Origin: Anaerolineales bacterium
GTDB taxonomy: Bacteria > Chloroflexota > Anaerolineae > 4572-78 > J111
DNA length: 64,000 nucleotides
Reading direction: 5' to 3'
Assembly (NCBI GenBank): GCA_015075405.1
Contig: JABTUK010000002.1
Span: forward strand, 1,860,001 to 1,924,000
The notes beneath the pieces were generated by a model, which saw only the letters and a list, made by a program, of their open reading frames with translations, searched no databases and was not told the origin of the DNA. Numbering within the stretch: position 1 is the first letter of the stretch; every line of letters begins with the position of its first letter. Shown piece by piece: positions 7,908 to 15,766 of the stretch. Position numbers and translations under genes: made by a program.

Positions 7908-10784
7908 CTACATTGGAGAGCTTATCCCCCAACGATCTTTAAAAGACCACCAACACAATATAAGGGCAGCCAGAGCCAGCAGCACCCATTCGTGGGGTTC
8001 CGGGACGCCGGTGACAGTAAAGGGATTCTGCGGAACGGTCTCGCCCACTTCCTCGTATTCCCGCTGAAATCGGTCGCTGCGCTTTTCAAGCTGATCAAGA
8101 AGCTTTTGCTGCTCGGTGTTGACCAGCACAATCATCGAGGAATAAGGGCTGACCAGGCTGTGTTCGATAGCCAGCGCGTGTAGATAATCCAGGGTATGCA
8201 GTTGATTCAGTCCGTCCCGCCGCCGGTAGACCTCGGCCAGGATCAGCCGCCGGGCGGCAAAGGGGGCGAAATCAGCGCTTGCTGCCACCGTGCTATCGGC
8301 CAACCCGCCTGGCGTGACCTCCCAAACATAGCCATCTATCACATCGGCTATCGCCGGGGTGTCTTGACCGGCGGCCAGGGCGACTTGCAGCCGGGTCAAA
8401 GCTTCGGCAAGGTCGCTCGTTGCACCCCCGCCGCTGGCCTGGATGGCTTCCAGGGTCGGGTCGTCGTATCCCAGCGAGAAATCCCCGCCCAGGTGAATCA
8501 TCCACACCGGCGCAGCCGGGATAACTACGGCGATATTCCCTTCACCCAACTCATAGCCGCTGCCATCGGTGAGGACCAGAATGGCATCGTAAATTTGCCC
8601 TGCCCGCAGCGCATCGAATTGGGCCAACAGTTCGGCGGCATTCTGCCCGCCGTAGTACATGATGGTATCGGGGTTAAGATCGGCCAGGACCACCCGTGAA
8701 GGGTCTTCGCCTCGATATTTTGAGGCAGTCAGGTAAACATCAATCGTGGCTCCAGCGTTCATCAGTTCAGTCAGCCGGGCCAGGGCCGCCTTCACCTCGC
8801 CCGCATGGTCGGCCATACTCCGGGAGCGATCCAGAATGACTGCCAGCCGTAAAGCGCGATCCAGTTCAGGCAAAGCGTCTGTCGAGATAGGCCGAATCAG
8901 CACACTTTCCCCGTTGGGAAAATCCACCCGGTGCGAGCCGGGCGTCACCGGCGTAGCCGCGGGAGTTGTGGCCGGCAGCCAGTCATCCTCAGCCAGAGTC
9001 ATGGGCTGGCCATTGAGCAGCCGCACCGAAGCCTCATCCCAGTACACATTCCGTTTTTCGGCCAGCCGGGGCAGCGGCCAGGTGTTGTCTCGGGCCAGCA
9101 CGCGCCAGGTCAGCCACAAATGCAGCGGCGGCCCGGCCTTAAAGGTGGAACGGGCTGAGGCTTCGTCCCAATCAAGGCTCTGCGGCTCGATGGGGAAGAC
9201 ACGCAGCCGGTACTGGCGCGGGCCAATCTGCTCCACCAGGGCCGGGTCCATATTGTGACGAACTTCGTTCTGGTAAACGGCTTGGGCTGCGCCGCGCGGG
9301 GCCACCCGATAGACAAATCGTTCCTGGCGATTCGGGCTGTTGCCCAACCAGACCCCGGTGACAACCGCCGACTCGGGCAGGCTGAAGTAGTAGACGACTT
9401 CCTGGCGCTGACCGGTCTTATTCTGGTAGACTTCATAGAGTTCAACCTCGGCCCAATCGCCGCGCTCGGTCAGGTTGAGTTCCTGGCGGAGTAGGTGGAC
9501 TTCACGCTCGTCAACCGCCTGGAGGGAGGCTTGGGCCTGGTCAATGGACCAGGTTGAACGCACGGCCTGGATCACTGCTTCGCGCTCACCCTGATTGATG
9601 GGCCGGTCAAAGAAGGTTTCATACAGTTCAGCCGCCTGGGCCGACTCCTCGCGGAAGGTCACATTGTCCCAACTTTCACCCTTTTGATGGGATTCGACCG
9701 GCTCATACAAGATGGGCCGCGCCACCACTTCGTAAAGCTGCTGGATGCGGTCGGCCTGTACTTGCGGGATATTCAGGGTGTAATAATACATATCGCTCAC
9801 GTGGCGCACTTCGCCAACGGCGCTGAGATAACGCTGTGGGGCCAGGTAAGCATTGAGTAGCCCAGCCCGGATCGTTTCCTCTTGTTCCAGCAGGGCTTGG
9901 GCCTCGGTTGGGTTGGCCGGCGGCGTTTCCAGCAAGGCAAAGGCCCGATGCTGGGGCTGTTGGTTGGTTTGCCAGATCAGCAGCAGCCCGACGCCCAACA
10001 CAAGCAGGGTTAAGGCTGTAGCCGGCAGTGACCCATAACGAGCGGCCATCGTCCGCAAGCCCTGCCACCAGGCCCGGCTGTAAAGGGCCAGCATCACCAG
10101 GGGCATCCCCACCAATAAAGTGGCCGTATAACCCAGCAGGAGCATGCCCAGTATGGTAAAGGGCAGCCAGCGCCACTCCATCGCCGTCCAGTCAAACTCA
10201 ATGAGCGTGGCCCATAGAGCGCGCAGTATTTCGCCGGTCCTATTCCAACCGAAAACGGCGAGCGGGAGCGCATAAAAAGCCAACCAGACTCCGGCGTACA
10301 ATCCTACCAGCAACAGCAAGGTTAAGCCAAAGGCCCGCAGGTAGGTCAGGAACGGCCCGCGCCGGTCAATCTCCCGGTCGAAGAGCTGCCATATGTAGGT
10401 CGCCAAACCCAGGCCGGCGATAGTCAGGAGCAGAGCGACAACCAGAATGAGTTCCCGCACCACAAAAAAGCGCAGCGCCAGCAGCAGCATGACCGGCCCC
10501 TCGACCCCGTAGCCAAAGGCCAGCAGTCGCCCTGGAGACCGGCGCAAAATCGTCAAACCGAGGATGACGGCCAGGGCTGGAATAGCCGTGAGCAGCCCGG
10601 CGGTGACCAGGAAGGCCGCCGGAATCTGGTCAGCCTGAACGGCGGTAATCATCTCCGGCAGCAAAAGCGGGGCAAAGCCCAGGAACATAAAAGCCAGGAA
10701 GATGAGATTCCACGACCAGAACAAACCATAGGCCCAGGCGCGCGGGTAAACTCTTTTTAGAATAGCGGCGATTATTTGTTTCAT
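7908..10784 (-). CDS. Integral-membrane VWA protein with PEP-CTERM tail, exosortase partner
   Basis: 958 residues. The N-terminal ~280 residues hold about seven to eight membrane segments. A central region of vault/inter-alpha-trypsin type precedes a von Willebrand A-like domain with a MIDAS-type DRSRS motif in LAVILDRSRSMADHAG. The C-terminus has VPEPHEW, a hydrophobic segment LLALAALILCWW and a basic FKDR stretch: a PEP-CTERM sorting signal. This architecture agrees with the PEP-CTERM integral membrane family (TIGR02921 as I remember it), found beside exosortases. The stop-to-start gap with the exosortase gene is two bases, so the two are one operon. The role is unknown; it may be the dedicated substrate or partner of this exosortase. 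Confidence 0.8.
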   Translation of the reverse strand: MKQIIAAILKRVYPRAWAYGLFWSWNLIFLAFMFLGFAPLLLPEMITAVQADQIPAAFLVTAGLLTAIPALAVILGLTILRRSPGRLLAFGYGVEGPVMLLLALRFFVVRELILVVALLLTIAGLGLATYIWQLFDREIDRRGPFLTYLRAFGLTLLLLVGLYAGVWLAFYALPLAVFGWNRTGEILRALWATLIEFDWTAMEWRWLPFTILGMLLLGYTATLLVGMPLVMLALYSRAWWQGLRTMAARYGSLPATALTLLVLGVGLLLIWQTNQQPQHRAFALLETPPANPTEAQALLEQEETIRAGLLNAYLAPQRYLSAVGEVRHVSDMYYYTLNIPQVQADRIQQLYEVVARPILYEPVESHQKGESWDNVTFREESAQAAELYETFFDRPINQGEREAVIQAVRSTWSIDQAQASLQAVDEREVHLLRQELNLTERGDWAEVELYEVYQNKTGQRQEVVYYFSLPESAVVTGVWLGNSPNRQERFVYRVAPRGAAQAVYQNEVRHNMDPALVEQIGPRQYRLRVFPIEPQSLDWDEASARSTFKAGPPLHLWLTWRVLARDNTWPLPRLAEKRNVYWDEASVRLLNGQPMTLAEDDWLPATTPAATPVTPGSHRVDFPNGESVLIRPISTDALPELDRALRLAVILDRSRSMADHAGEVKAALARLTELMNAGATIDVYLTASKYRGEDPSRVVLADLNPDTIMYYGGQNAAELLAQFDALRAGQIYDAILVLTDGSGYELGEGNIAVVIPAAPVWMIHLGGDFSLGYDDPTLEAIQASGGGATSDLAEALTRLQVALAAGQDTPAIADVIDGYVWEVTPGGLADSTVAASADFAPFAARRLILAEVYRRRDGLNQLHTLDYLHALAIEHSLVSPYSSMIVLVNTEQQKLLDQLEKRSDRFQREYEEVGETVPQNPFTVTGVPEPHEWVLLALAALILCWWSFKDRWGISSPM

Positions 10785-10786
10785 AG

Positions 10787-12370
10787 CTAACGACTTTCTC
10801 CTTCCAGGTAACGAGCGACGGTTTCGCGCAGGGCCAGGTAGAACGTTTCAACCTGGGCCTCATCCGGCTCGGTCACGCTGTCGAATAGAATGGAAACCAG
10901 CACCCAGCGTTCGCGCTGCGGAGCCAGATCGGCCCAGATACGAGCGCCGTAGTCATCGCTGGTGCGGCCCGCCGATTGAAACCAATAGGTGGCTGAGAGC
11001 AGGCCGGTGTGGTTGCCGTCCCCTAAAGAAACAAAACGCACAGGGAAGTTTGGCTTGACCAGGTGAGTGCGGGAGTCCTCAAGCGACAACCCATAAACTT
11101 CAAAGCAGCGTTCCGGGCGATGGTGGGCGCGCCAGGTCGAACTGGTGATCAGAATCATCGAGCCGGTCAGTCCGCGCCACTCGAAGCGCCGCCGTTCGGC
11201 CGACTCGGCCCCATCGCGGGTTAGCCAGGCAATCTCATCGGGTTTGAGCGGCATGGGCGTGGTGATGAGATCGGTGGGAAACTGCCAGGTGGGCGGGGGC
11301 TGACTCAAACCTGTTGAGGGTCGTGGTGTGTAAGCCAGCCCCATCGCCAGGATGACCGTAATCAGAGCCGGACTTAACCAGGCCGGCTGGTTTAGACGGT
11401 GAGATTGGACGCGAAGCGTGGAGATTGGTTCAACTTCAATCTTCAATCTCCAATCTCCAATCTCCTCTTTTGCCGGTGACAAACGCAGTAACCAAACCAC
11501 CCCAGCGCAGGCGGCGACAAAGCCAAGCACACCCAGCGGCACGTGGAGCATTTCGGCCAGCAGGGGCCACCCGGCCACCGGCCCGACGGCGACCAGGACG
11601 CCGACACGCACCAGGTTGGCAATAATCAGGAGGATGGCAAAGCCAAATGCCAGCAGCAGCCAGCGCAAGTTGAGTGGGCGACGTTCGAGCCAGGTGGCGG
11701 CCAGCAGAAAGAGCAGGCCGGTCCACAGGCTCTTGACCCCGCTGCACGGTAAATCCACCTGCGATATGCCGTTTTCAAAGACGAGGATGGTGTCAACCCC
11801 TACCGAAGTTACCCCGGCGGCGGCCAGTCCATCGCGGACCAGGGTAGCCGTAAAGATACGCAGCGGATAGCCGATGAAGGTCTGCATGTGCTCGCCAAAG
11901 GGGAGCGCGCCGACGAGCAGCAGCGCCGCGGGAAATCCCTGCCGCCAACGGTGGGGCGGCAGCCACAACCCCAACAGACCATAGCTGGCCAGGCCAAACA
12001 GGCTGGCCGAGAGGGTGTTGACATCGAGAAAGCGTTCAGAGACGAGGTAAAGAATCGAGCCGGCCAGAACGAGACTGAGGGCGGGAAGGTACAACTGGGG
12101 CCTGCCATCGAGCCGCAGGCGCAGGTGTTTCCGGCGCAGTTGGAGCGCGATCAAGACGATCACCCCAACCAGGACCAGTTGATTGGTCCGAAAATCCTCA
12201 CGAGAGAAGATGACAGAGAAGTAGTCGAATAAGGGCCAATAGAGCCAGAGCCACAGACCAACAATAAGGACGTTGATCCCAAGCTTCAGGATTTGGGACC
12301 AGACAACCTCTGGGGCATTCAGGTTCGAGGCCGGCAGCACCTCAGCGTCTGGCCGAAGTTGTCTCTCCAT
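10787..12370 (-). CDS. xrt: Exosortase with fused EpsI-like C-terminal domain
   Basis: About 527 residues from the ATG at 12370, preceded by AAAGAGA; an upstream in-frame ATG at 12394 lacks such a site. The first ~300 residues are a multi-pass membrane transpeptidase with the exosortase triad: Cys near 208 in DLPCSGVKSLW, Arg near 254 in NLVRVG, His near 275 in EMLHVPLG. The C-terminal part (RRFEWRGL ... WRAHHRPERCFEVYGL) resembles the EpsI domain. It should cleave PEP-CTERM tails and attach proteins to a cell-surface carrier. The pairing with the downstream 958-residue protein suggests the exosortase O type. A word-array hairpin (11400-11466) encodes the linker between the two domains. Confidence 0.85.
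   Translation of the reverse strand: MERQLRPDAEVLPASNLNAPEVVWSQILKLGINVLIVGLWLWLYWPLFDYFSVIFSREDFRTNQLVLVGVIVLIALQLRRKHLRLRLDGRPQLYLPALSLVLAGSILYLVSERFLDVNTLSASLFGLASYGLLGLWLPPHRWRQGFPAALLLVGALPFGEHMQTFIGYPLRIFTATLVRDGLAAAGVTSVGVDTILVFENGISQVDLPCSGVKSLWTGLLFLLAATWLERRPLNLRWLLLAFGFAILLIIANLVRVGVLVAVGPVAGWPLLAEMLHVPLGVLGFVAACAGVVWLLRLSPAKEEIGDWRLKIEVEPISTLRVQSHRLNQPAWLSPALITVILAMGLAYTPRPSTGLSQPPPTWQFPTDLITTPMPLKPDEIAWLTRDGAESAERRRFEWRGLTGSMILITSSTWRAHHRPERCFEVYGLSLEDSRTHLVKPNFPVRFVSLGDGNHTGLLSATYWFQSAGRTSDDYGARIWADLAPQRERWVLVSILFDSVTEPDEAQVETFYLALRETVARYLEGESR
11400..11466. repeat. Word-array hairpin inside the exosortase gene (word CAATCTC)
   Basis: GAGATTGG occurs twice in the left arm; CCAATCTCCAATCTC forms the right arm. 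On the coding strand it gives a short charged linker (EIGDWRLKIEVEP) between the membrane transpeptidase and the EpsI-like domain, without breaking the frame. Confidence 0.75.
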
Positions 12371-12412
12371 ATCAATCTCTTTGTTGTTTCGCAATTACAC
12401 TCATCGGTTTGG

Positions 12413-12418
12413 ATTATA
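12413..12418 (-). promoter_or_regulatory. -10 element (TATAAT) upstream of the exosortase operon
   Basis: On the minus strand TATAAT lies about 43 bases before the exosortase ATG. No good -35 is present at 17 bp. The hexamer overlaps the outer bases of the IS630-type left inverted end (12417-12451), so the element end may contribute to this promoter. Confidence 0.35.
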
Positions 12419-12929
12419 TACTCTAAACGGGTAAGAATTGGACTTTTTTGAAAGACTGGAAGTTCCAGGCCAACAGGGTGTCCAGTTCTGCTCGATGCTC
12501 AGTGTGGGCGGTTTCAATACAAGTGGCAATGGCCTGTTTGAAAGTGGCGAAATCGGCATAATACTTGGAGTACAAACACTCTTTACGCACAAAACGCCAC
12601 AAGCGTTCGATCAAGTTCAACTGAGGCGAATAGGCGGGTAAAAACAACTATTCGATCTTCAAGGAGGCGGCGTGATCCAAAACCAAAGCACACTTTTGAT
12701 AACGGGCATTGTCCAAGACCAGGGTGATCGGAATGGGTCCATATTTCTTTTGAACTTTGGGGTGAGGATGATGATACCGTTCGTATTCCAAAGCTTCGAT
12801 GTCGGCTGGACTAAATTCTATCGTGATCACTTTCCGCTCCCTATCATTGGCCGATACATAGCCTTCAGACTGCTTGAGGATACTATTGATCACGTCAAAA
12901 AAGTCCAGTTTTAACCCGTTTTCAGTATA
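12417..12929 (-). mobile_element. Internally deleted IS630-family element with 35-bp inverted ends
   Basis: The ends 12417-12451 and 12895-12929 are imperfect inverted repeats, matching at 30 of 35 positions, each starting with TATACT and finishing in a shared GGACTTTTTTGA. TA dinucleotides at both outer borders fit IS630/Tc1 target choice. Between them only ~440 bp remain, too short for a complete transposase. With both ends intact and the gene gutted, it has the form of a non-autonomous derivative. Confidence 0.8.
12423..12830 (-). pseudogene. IS630-type transposase remnant, internally deleted with an amber codon
   Basis: Reading starts at a GTG (12830-12828) preceded by AGGGAG. The N-terminus ITIEFSPADIEALEYERYHH is typical of an IS630 transposase start. 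It joins directly to a DDE-domain segment ITLVLDNARYQKC, so roughly the middle two thirds of the gene are gone. An in-frame TAG at 12648-12650 then interrupts IE*LFLPAYSPQLNLIERLW; Trp is common at that position, so TGG to TAG is the likely mutation. After it the frame continues to 12423. It cannot encode an active transposase. Confidence 0.85.
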
Positions 12930-13114
12930 ACTTTAATTCCCCTGTTAATGGTGTCATTGACCGGCCAACTGCCCATGCCTATTTTACCGCACATGATTCT
13001 AACTGTCATCTTCAAAGCCTGACCACAAGAGTTAATTCTACTATACGGTCCATACGGGGTTTAGGTGCGATGGATTGGATGACGGAACTCATCCCGGAGT
13101 ATTCAATAGAGTAT
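12930..13114. other. Intergenic stretch without a recognisable gene
   Basis: The 12930-13414 gap holds the right flank of the IS630 remnant, one ~95-bp palindromic element (13114-13208) and a terminator (13250-13281). In the remaining bases I see no coding frame with a convincing start and no RNA gene. Confidence 0.5.
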
Positions 13115-13208
13115 CAGTAGATCCAATTTTTCACCGTAGCTGGCGCATCCCTATGCGTCAGCGGGTGGCATAGGGATGCCACCCTACGGGAAATTTAGAT
13201 CCACTGAG
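13114..13208. repeat. Palindromic ~95-bp element, copy A
   Basis: The outer arms TCAGTAGATCCAATTTTTC and (complement) CTCAGTGGATCTAAATTTC are inverted. The core is an imperfect palindrome around GCATCCCTATGCGTCA / TGGCATAGGGATGCC. The whole is close to the reverse complement of copy C at 32612-32707 and shares its arms with copy B at 31358-31453. Confidence 0.85.
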
Positions 13209-13249
13209 TATGACTCACTAAAGAGGAGATTTGAATCAGCTTAAAAATA

Positions 13250-13281
13250 AAAACGCGCCAGATTAACTGGCGCGTTTTTTC
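13250..13281 (-). terminator. Rho-independent terminator
   Basis: Stem ACGCGCCAG / CTGGCGCGT with loop ATTAA, flanked by A-rich and T-rich tracts, so it could work on either strand. No gene of the window ends close to it on either side; it may insulate the IS-remnant region from the minus-strand cluster that ends at 13415. Confidence 0.75.
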
Positions 13282-13414
13282 TGATAAGGCGAGTCGAGGT
13301 AAAAGGCAGGTAAAGCAGCAAGTCGAAATTGATGTTCGGATGAATAATACTATAGCAGCTTTTCGGATTTTCGTCTGTAAACTCTACGTAAAGATTTATA
13401 ACAGAGGTATAAGT

Positions 13415-14650
13415 TTATTTAACCACCTCTAACGGAAAATCAAGCTCAACATCGGGAGCATTAGCCCGCGGCCGCCTCACCACCACGGCCCATCCGATCG
13501 GGTCGTAGAGCGGCGTTTTGACGGTAACTTGAGCCTCAGGCGGGATGGTCAACGACAAGATGCGCTCCGAAGGAGTGGGATGGTTCAGATTAGCTTCCTT
13601 GTCCAGGTTGGCTTCATAAATCACAGACGTCCGATGGCGATAGCGGGTTTCGCCTTTGTCTTCGCCCTTGCGGTCGGTGTACTGCTCCTCAACCGTCTGG
13701 CGGCAGACCAGCTTGACCTGCACCACCTGACTGGTCGAGGAGGTGGCCGGAAGACTCAGGTATAGTTGAGCCGTCTGGCCGGGTTGCAGCGGGTGGGCCG
13801 ACAATTCGACAGTGATGCCCCGGCTGACCAGGCCGAGGCGAAGTTGGCGAGCCGCCTGGTAGAGCATAAACAAAGCGCCGAAAACTAATAAGAAGGAGAG
13901 GATGCCCAAACAGGTTGTCGAATTCAGGTTAATTGCGCTGCCAAAGTCCGATGGCAGCCACTGCGCTGCCTGCCAGAGCGGCCAGAGCGGGCCACCCAGG
14001 GTCAACGCCAGTAGCAGATTGAACTGCACCTCCCGCCAGGGATTGGGATTCCCTTCCGGGTACAGCCGCACCGTCAGGTGTTGCCCCGCCGAAGTAGGTT
14101 GCCTCGGTTGCCATACCCGGCCGGCTAGCCCTAGCGCACCGGTAGGTAAGGCCAGGGTCAACAGCAGCCAAAACGGCAACGGAAAGATCAAGCCCCAGGG
14201 TTCGAGGGTGGCCTGGCTGGACCAGAGCGGGTTATACCAGCAGCGCGAGCGCGGCTCGGCGAGGGCGGGTTCTGCATTGGGGTCTACAAAAGTCACGGCC
14301 GGTTCAGCCCACTTGGCCGCCGCTTGCCAGGCCACCGCCGGCCAAGTCCGGTCGTTGCCGGTGTAGAGGCGCAGGCTAATTTTTTGCAGCACCGGTTGAA
14401 AAAGCCCTCTTGTCTCCTGGTAGTCCTCAATTCGGCACTGCGCTTCAAGGCGAGGCAGACCGAGGACCAGGGCGGTCACCAAGCTAACCAGACTAATAGT
14501 TAACAGCGCCTTGATCAGAGGCGGACTGCACCCTTTGAGAGTCTGATCCTGGCGATGGGCTGGGGGCGCTGTCGGGCTTGGGGTAGCGACCGGCTCAAGT
14601 GGAGCTGATTTTTTACTTCGTTTTGGTTTGTTCATAGTAGTGTGTTTCAT
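13415..14650 (-). CDS. Membrane protein of unknown function
   Basis: 411 residues. A Lys/Pro-rich cytoplasmic N-terminus is followed by three to four hydrophobic segments (near residues 45-65, 150-180, 210-235, 240-265), then a soluble C-terminal domain rich in beta strands ending in DVELDFPLEVVK. A Cys/Trp-bearing segment between the first two membrane spans should face outside. It might resemble DUF3592-type membrane proteins, but I cannot confirm it. The start is uncertain between 14650 and 14635 (MNKPKRSKK), since neither has a strong ribosome-binding site. It is the last gene of the minus-strand surface-protein cluster. Confidence 0.7.
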   Translation of the reverse strand: MKHTTMNKPKRSKKSAPLEPVATPSPTAPPAHRQDQTLKGCSPPLIKALLTISLVSLVTALVLGLPRLEAQCRIEDYQETRGLFQPVLQKISLRLYTGNDRTWPAVAWQAAAKWAEPAVTFVDPNAEPALAEPRSRCWYNPLWSSQATLEPWGLIFPLPFWLLLTLALPTGALGLAGRVWQPRQPTSAGQHLTVRLYPEGNPNPWREVQFNLLLALTLGGPLWPLWQAAQWLPSDFGSAINLNSTTCLGILSFLLVFGALFMLYQAARQLRLGLVSRGITVELSAHPLQPGQTAQLYLSLPATSSTSQVVQVKLVCRQTVEEQYTDRKGEDKGETRYRHRTSVIYEANLDKEANLNHPTPSERILSLTIPPEAQVTVKTPLYDPIGWAVVVRRPRANAPDVELDFPLEVVK

Positions 14651-14667
14651 TTAGGGCCGATTTCTCT

Positions 14668-15735
14668 TTATCGTTCAGATAATACAGCCGGCTCACTCCA
14701 AAAGCCATACTGGGGGGTTGAGAGGGCGCTGCGAAACAGCGGTTTATCCAGGCCCATGAGGCCGGGCCGGCGCAGGCCGGGCAGCACTTGCACGTCATAA
14801 ATCTCTTCACAGCCACTCAGATATTGAAGGTGGCCCACTATTTGCCCGCTGGGCAGATGCAGGACCAACACGCCGCTGAACAACTCGCGCCGGGCAATCG
14901 GCAGGTCGCCGAAGGTGCGGTTGGGCCGCAAGCGCGACAGGCCCACAAAAAGGTAATCCCCGCAGCGAGCCAGCCCCCGCCCAAAGCCGGGCAGGGCCGC
15001 GACGATTTCATAACGCCCGCTCTCTGGTTCAACCGTGACCAGCTCACCGCTGGCCGACAGCAGCAGGTAGAGCCGCCCCTCAAACAGGCGGGGCGAGTGA
15101 GGCATCGCCAGGCCGCTCAAGATGATCTCGCCGCTGGGCACGTGCAGCAGAACGCCGCCGGTGGGCTTGGTGGACCGCCAGCCCTTGGGACTGTCGGTTG
15201 CCCCCAGGGCGGTGGCATACAGCGGTTGGCCGTTGGCCAGGGCCATGCCGTTGAGGTGGCAGTGGTCGTCGGGGGTAAAGGCGGTGACAAAGGGCGGCCG
15301 CCAGACTGGGGTAAAGCTGAACTGGTCATCAATACGGCACAAGCAGGAAAAACGGGTGTTGACCGCCCACAACGTCGAGCCGATCCAGGCCAGGTCGTGC
15401 AGGTCTACCTCACCGCTAAAGTAGACGGCGCGCGGCGCAAACAGGCTGTCGTAGCAGTCGGGGTTGGAGGGATAACCCGGAGCCAGGCTGGGCGCATTAG
15501 CCAGCACGACTACTTCGTGGCGGGTGGCTACGGCCAGGCGAGCGCCGGCCACGGCCAGGCCCATCGGCTTGTCAAAGTTGCGGGGGAGCTGGATCAAGCC
15601 ATCAGGCGTAGCACTGATGAAAATTACTTTGCCGGCCTGGTAGGTGCTGATGACTAAAGAACAACCCAGGCTAGCCAGCAGGTCTGGGAAGTCCGGTGAA
15701 TGAGTACAGCTAAAAGGGGCTAAAGGTGCAGTCAT
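14668..15735 (-). CDS. TIGR03032-type beta-propeller-like protein
   Basis: 355 residues with the recurrent segments of the TIGR03032 (DUF4915) family: LVISTYQAGKVIFI near the start, FDKPMGLAV, HDLAWIGSTLWAVNTRFSCLC, PDDHCHLNGMAL and a GMPHSPR-like motif (AMPHSPRLFEGRLYLL). These are blades of a predicted propeller. No signal peptide is visible, so the protein is probably cytoplasmic or exported by another route. The function of the family is unknown; members often sit with glycan or surface-protein genes. The ATG at 15735 follows CGGAGA. The C-terminus runs to 14668, 17 bases from the next gene. Confidence 0.8.
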   Translation of the reverse strand: MTAPLAPFSCTHSPDFPDLLASLGCSLVISTYQAGKVIFISATPDGLIQLPRNFDKPMGLAVAGARLAVATRHEVVVLANAPSLAPGYPSNPDCYDSLFAPRAVYFSGEVDLHDLAWIGSTLWAVNTRFSCLCRIDDQFSFTPVWRPPFVTAFTPDDHCHLNGMALANGQPLYATALGATDSPKGWRSTKPTGGVLLHVPSGEIILSGLAMPHSPRLFEGRLYLLLSASGELVTVEPESGRYEIVAALPGFGRGLARCGDYLFVGLSRLRPNRTFGDLPIARRELFSGVLVLHLPSGQIVGHLQYLSGCEEIYDVQVLPGLRRPGLMGLDKPLFRSALSTPQYGFWSEPAVLSER

Positions 15736-15766
15736 GGTATCTCCGATTTTGAATTTACGATTTGTC

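Noticed and set aside
14788-15657. 289-residue plus-strand open frame
   Set aside because: Shadow of the TIGR03032-type gene on the other strand; Gln/Gly-rich with no domain.
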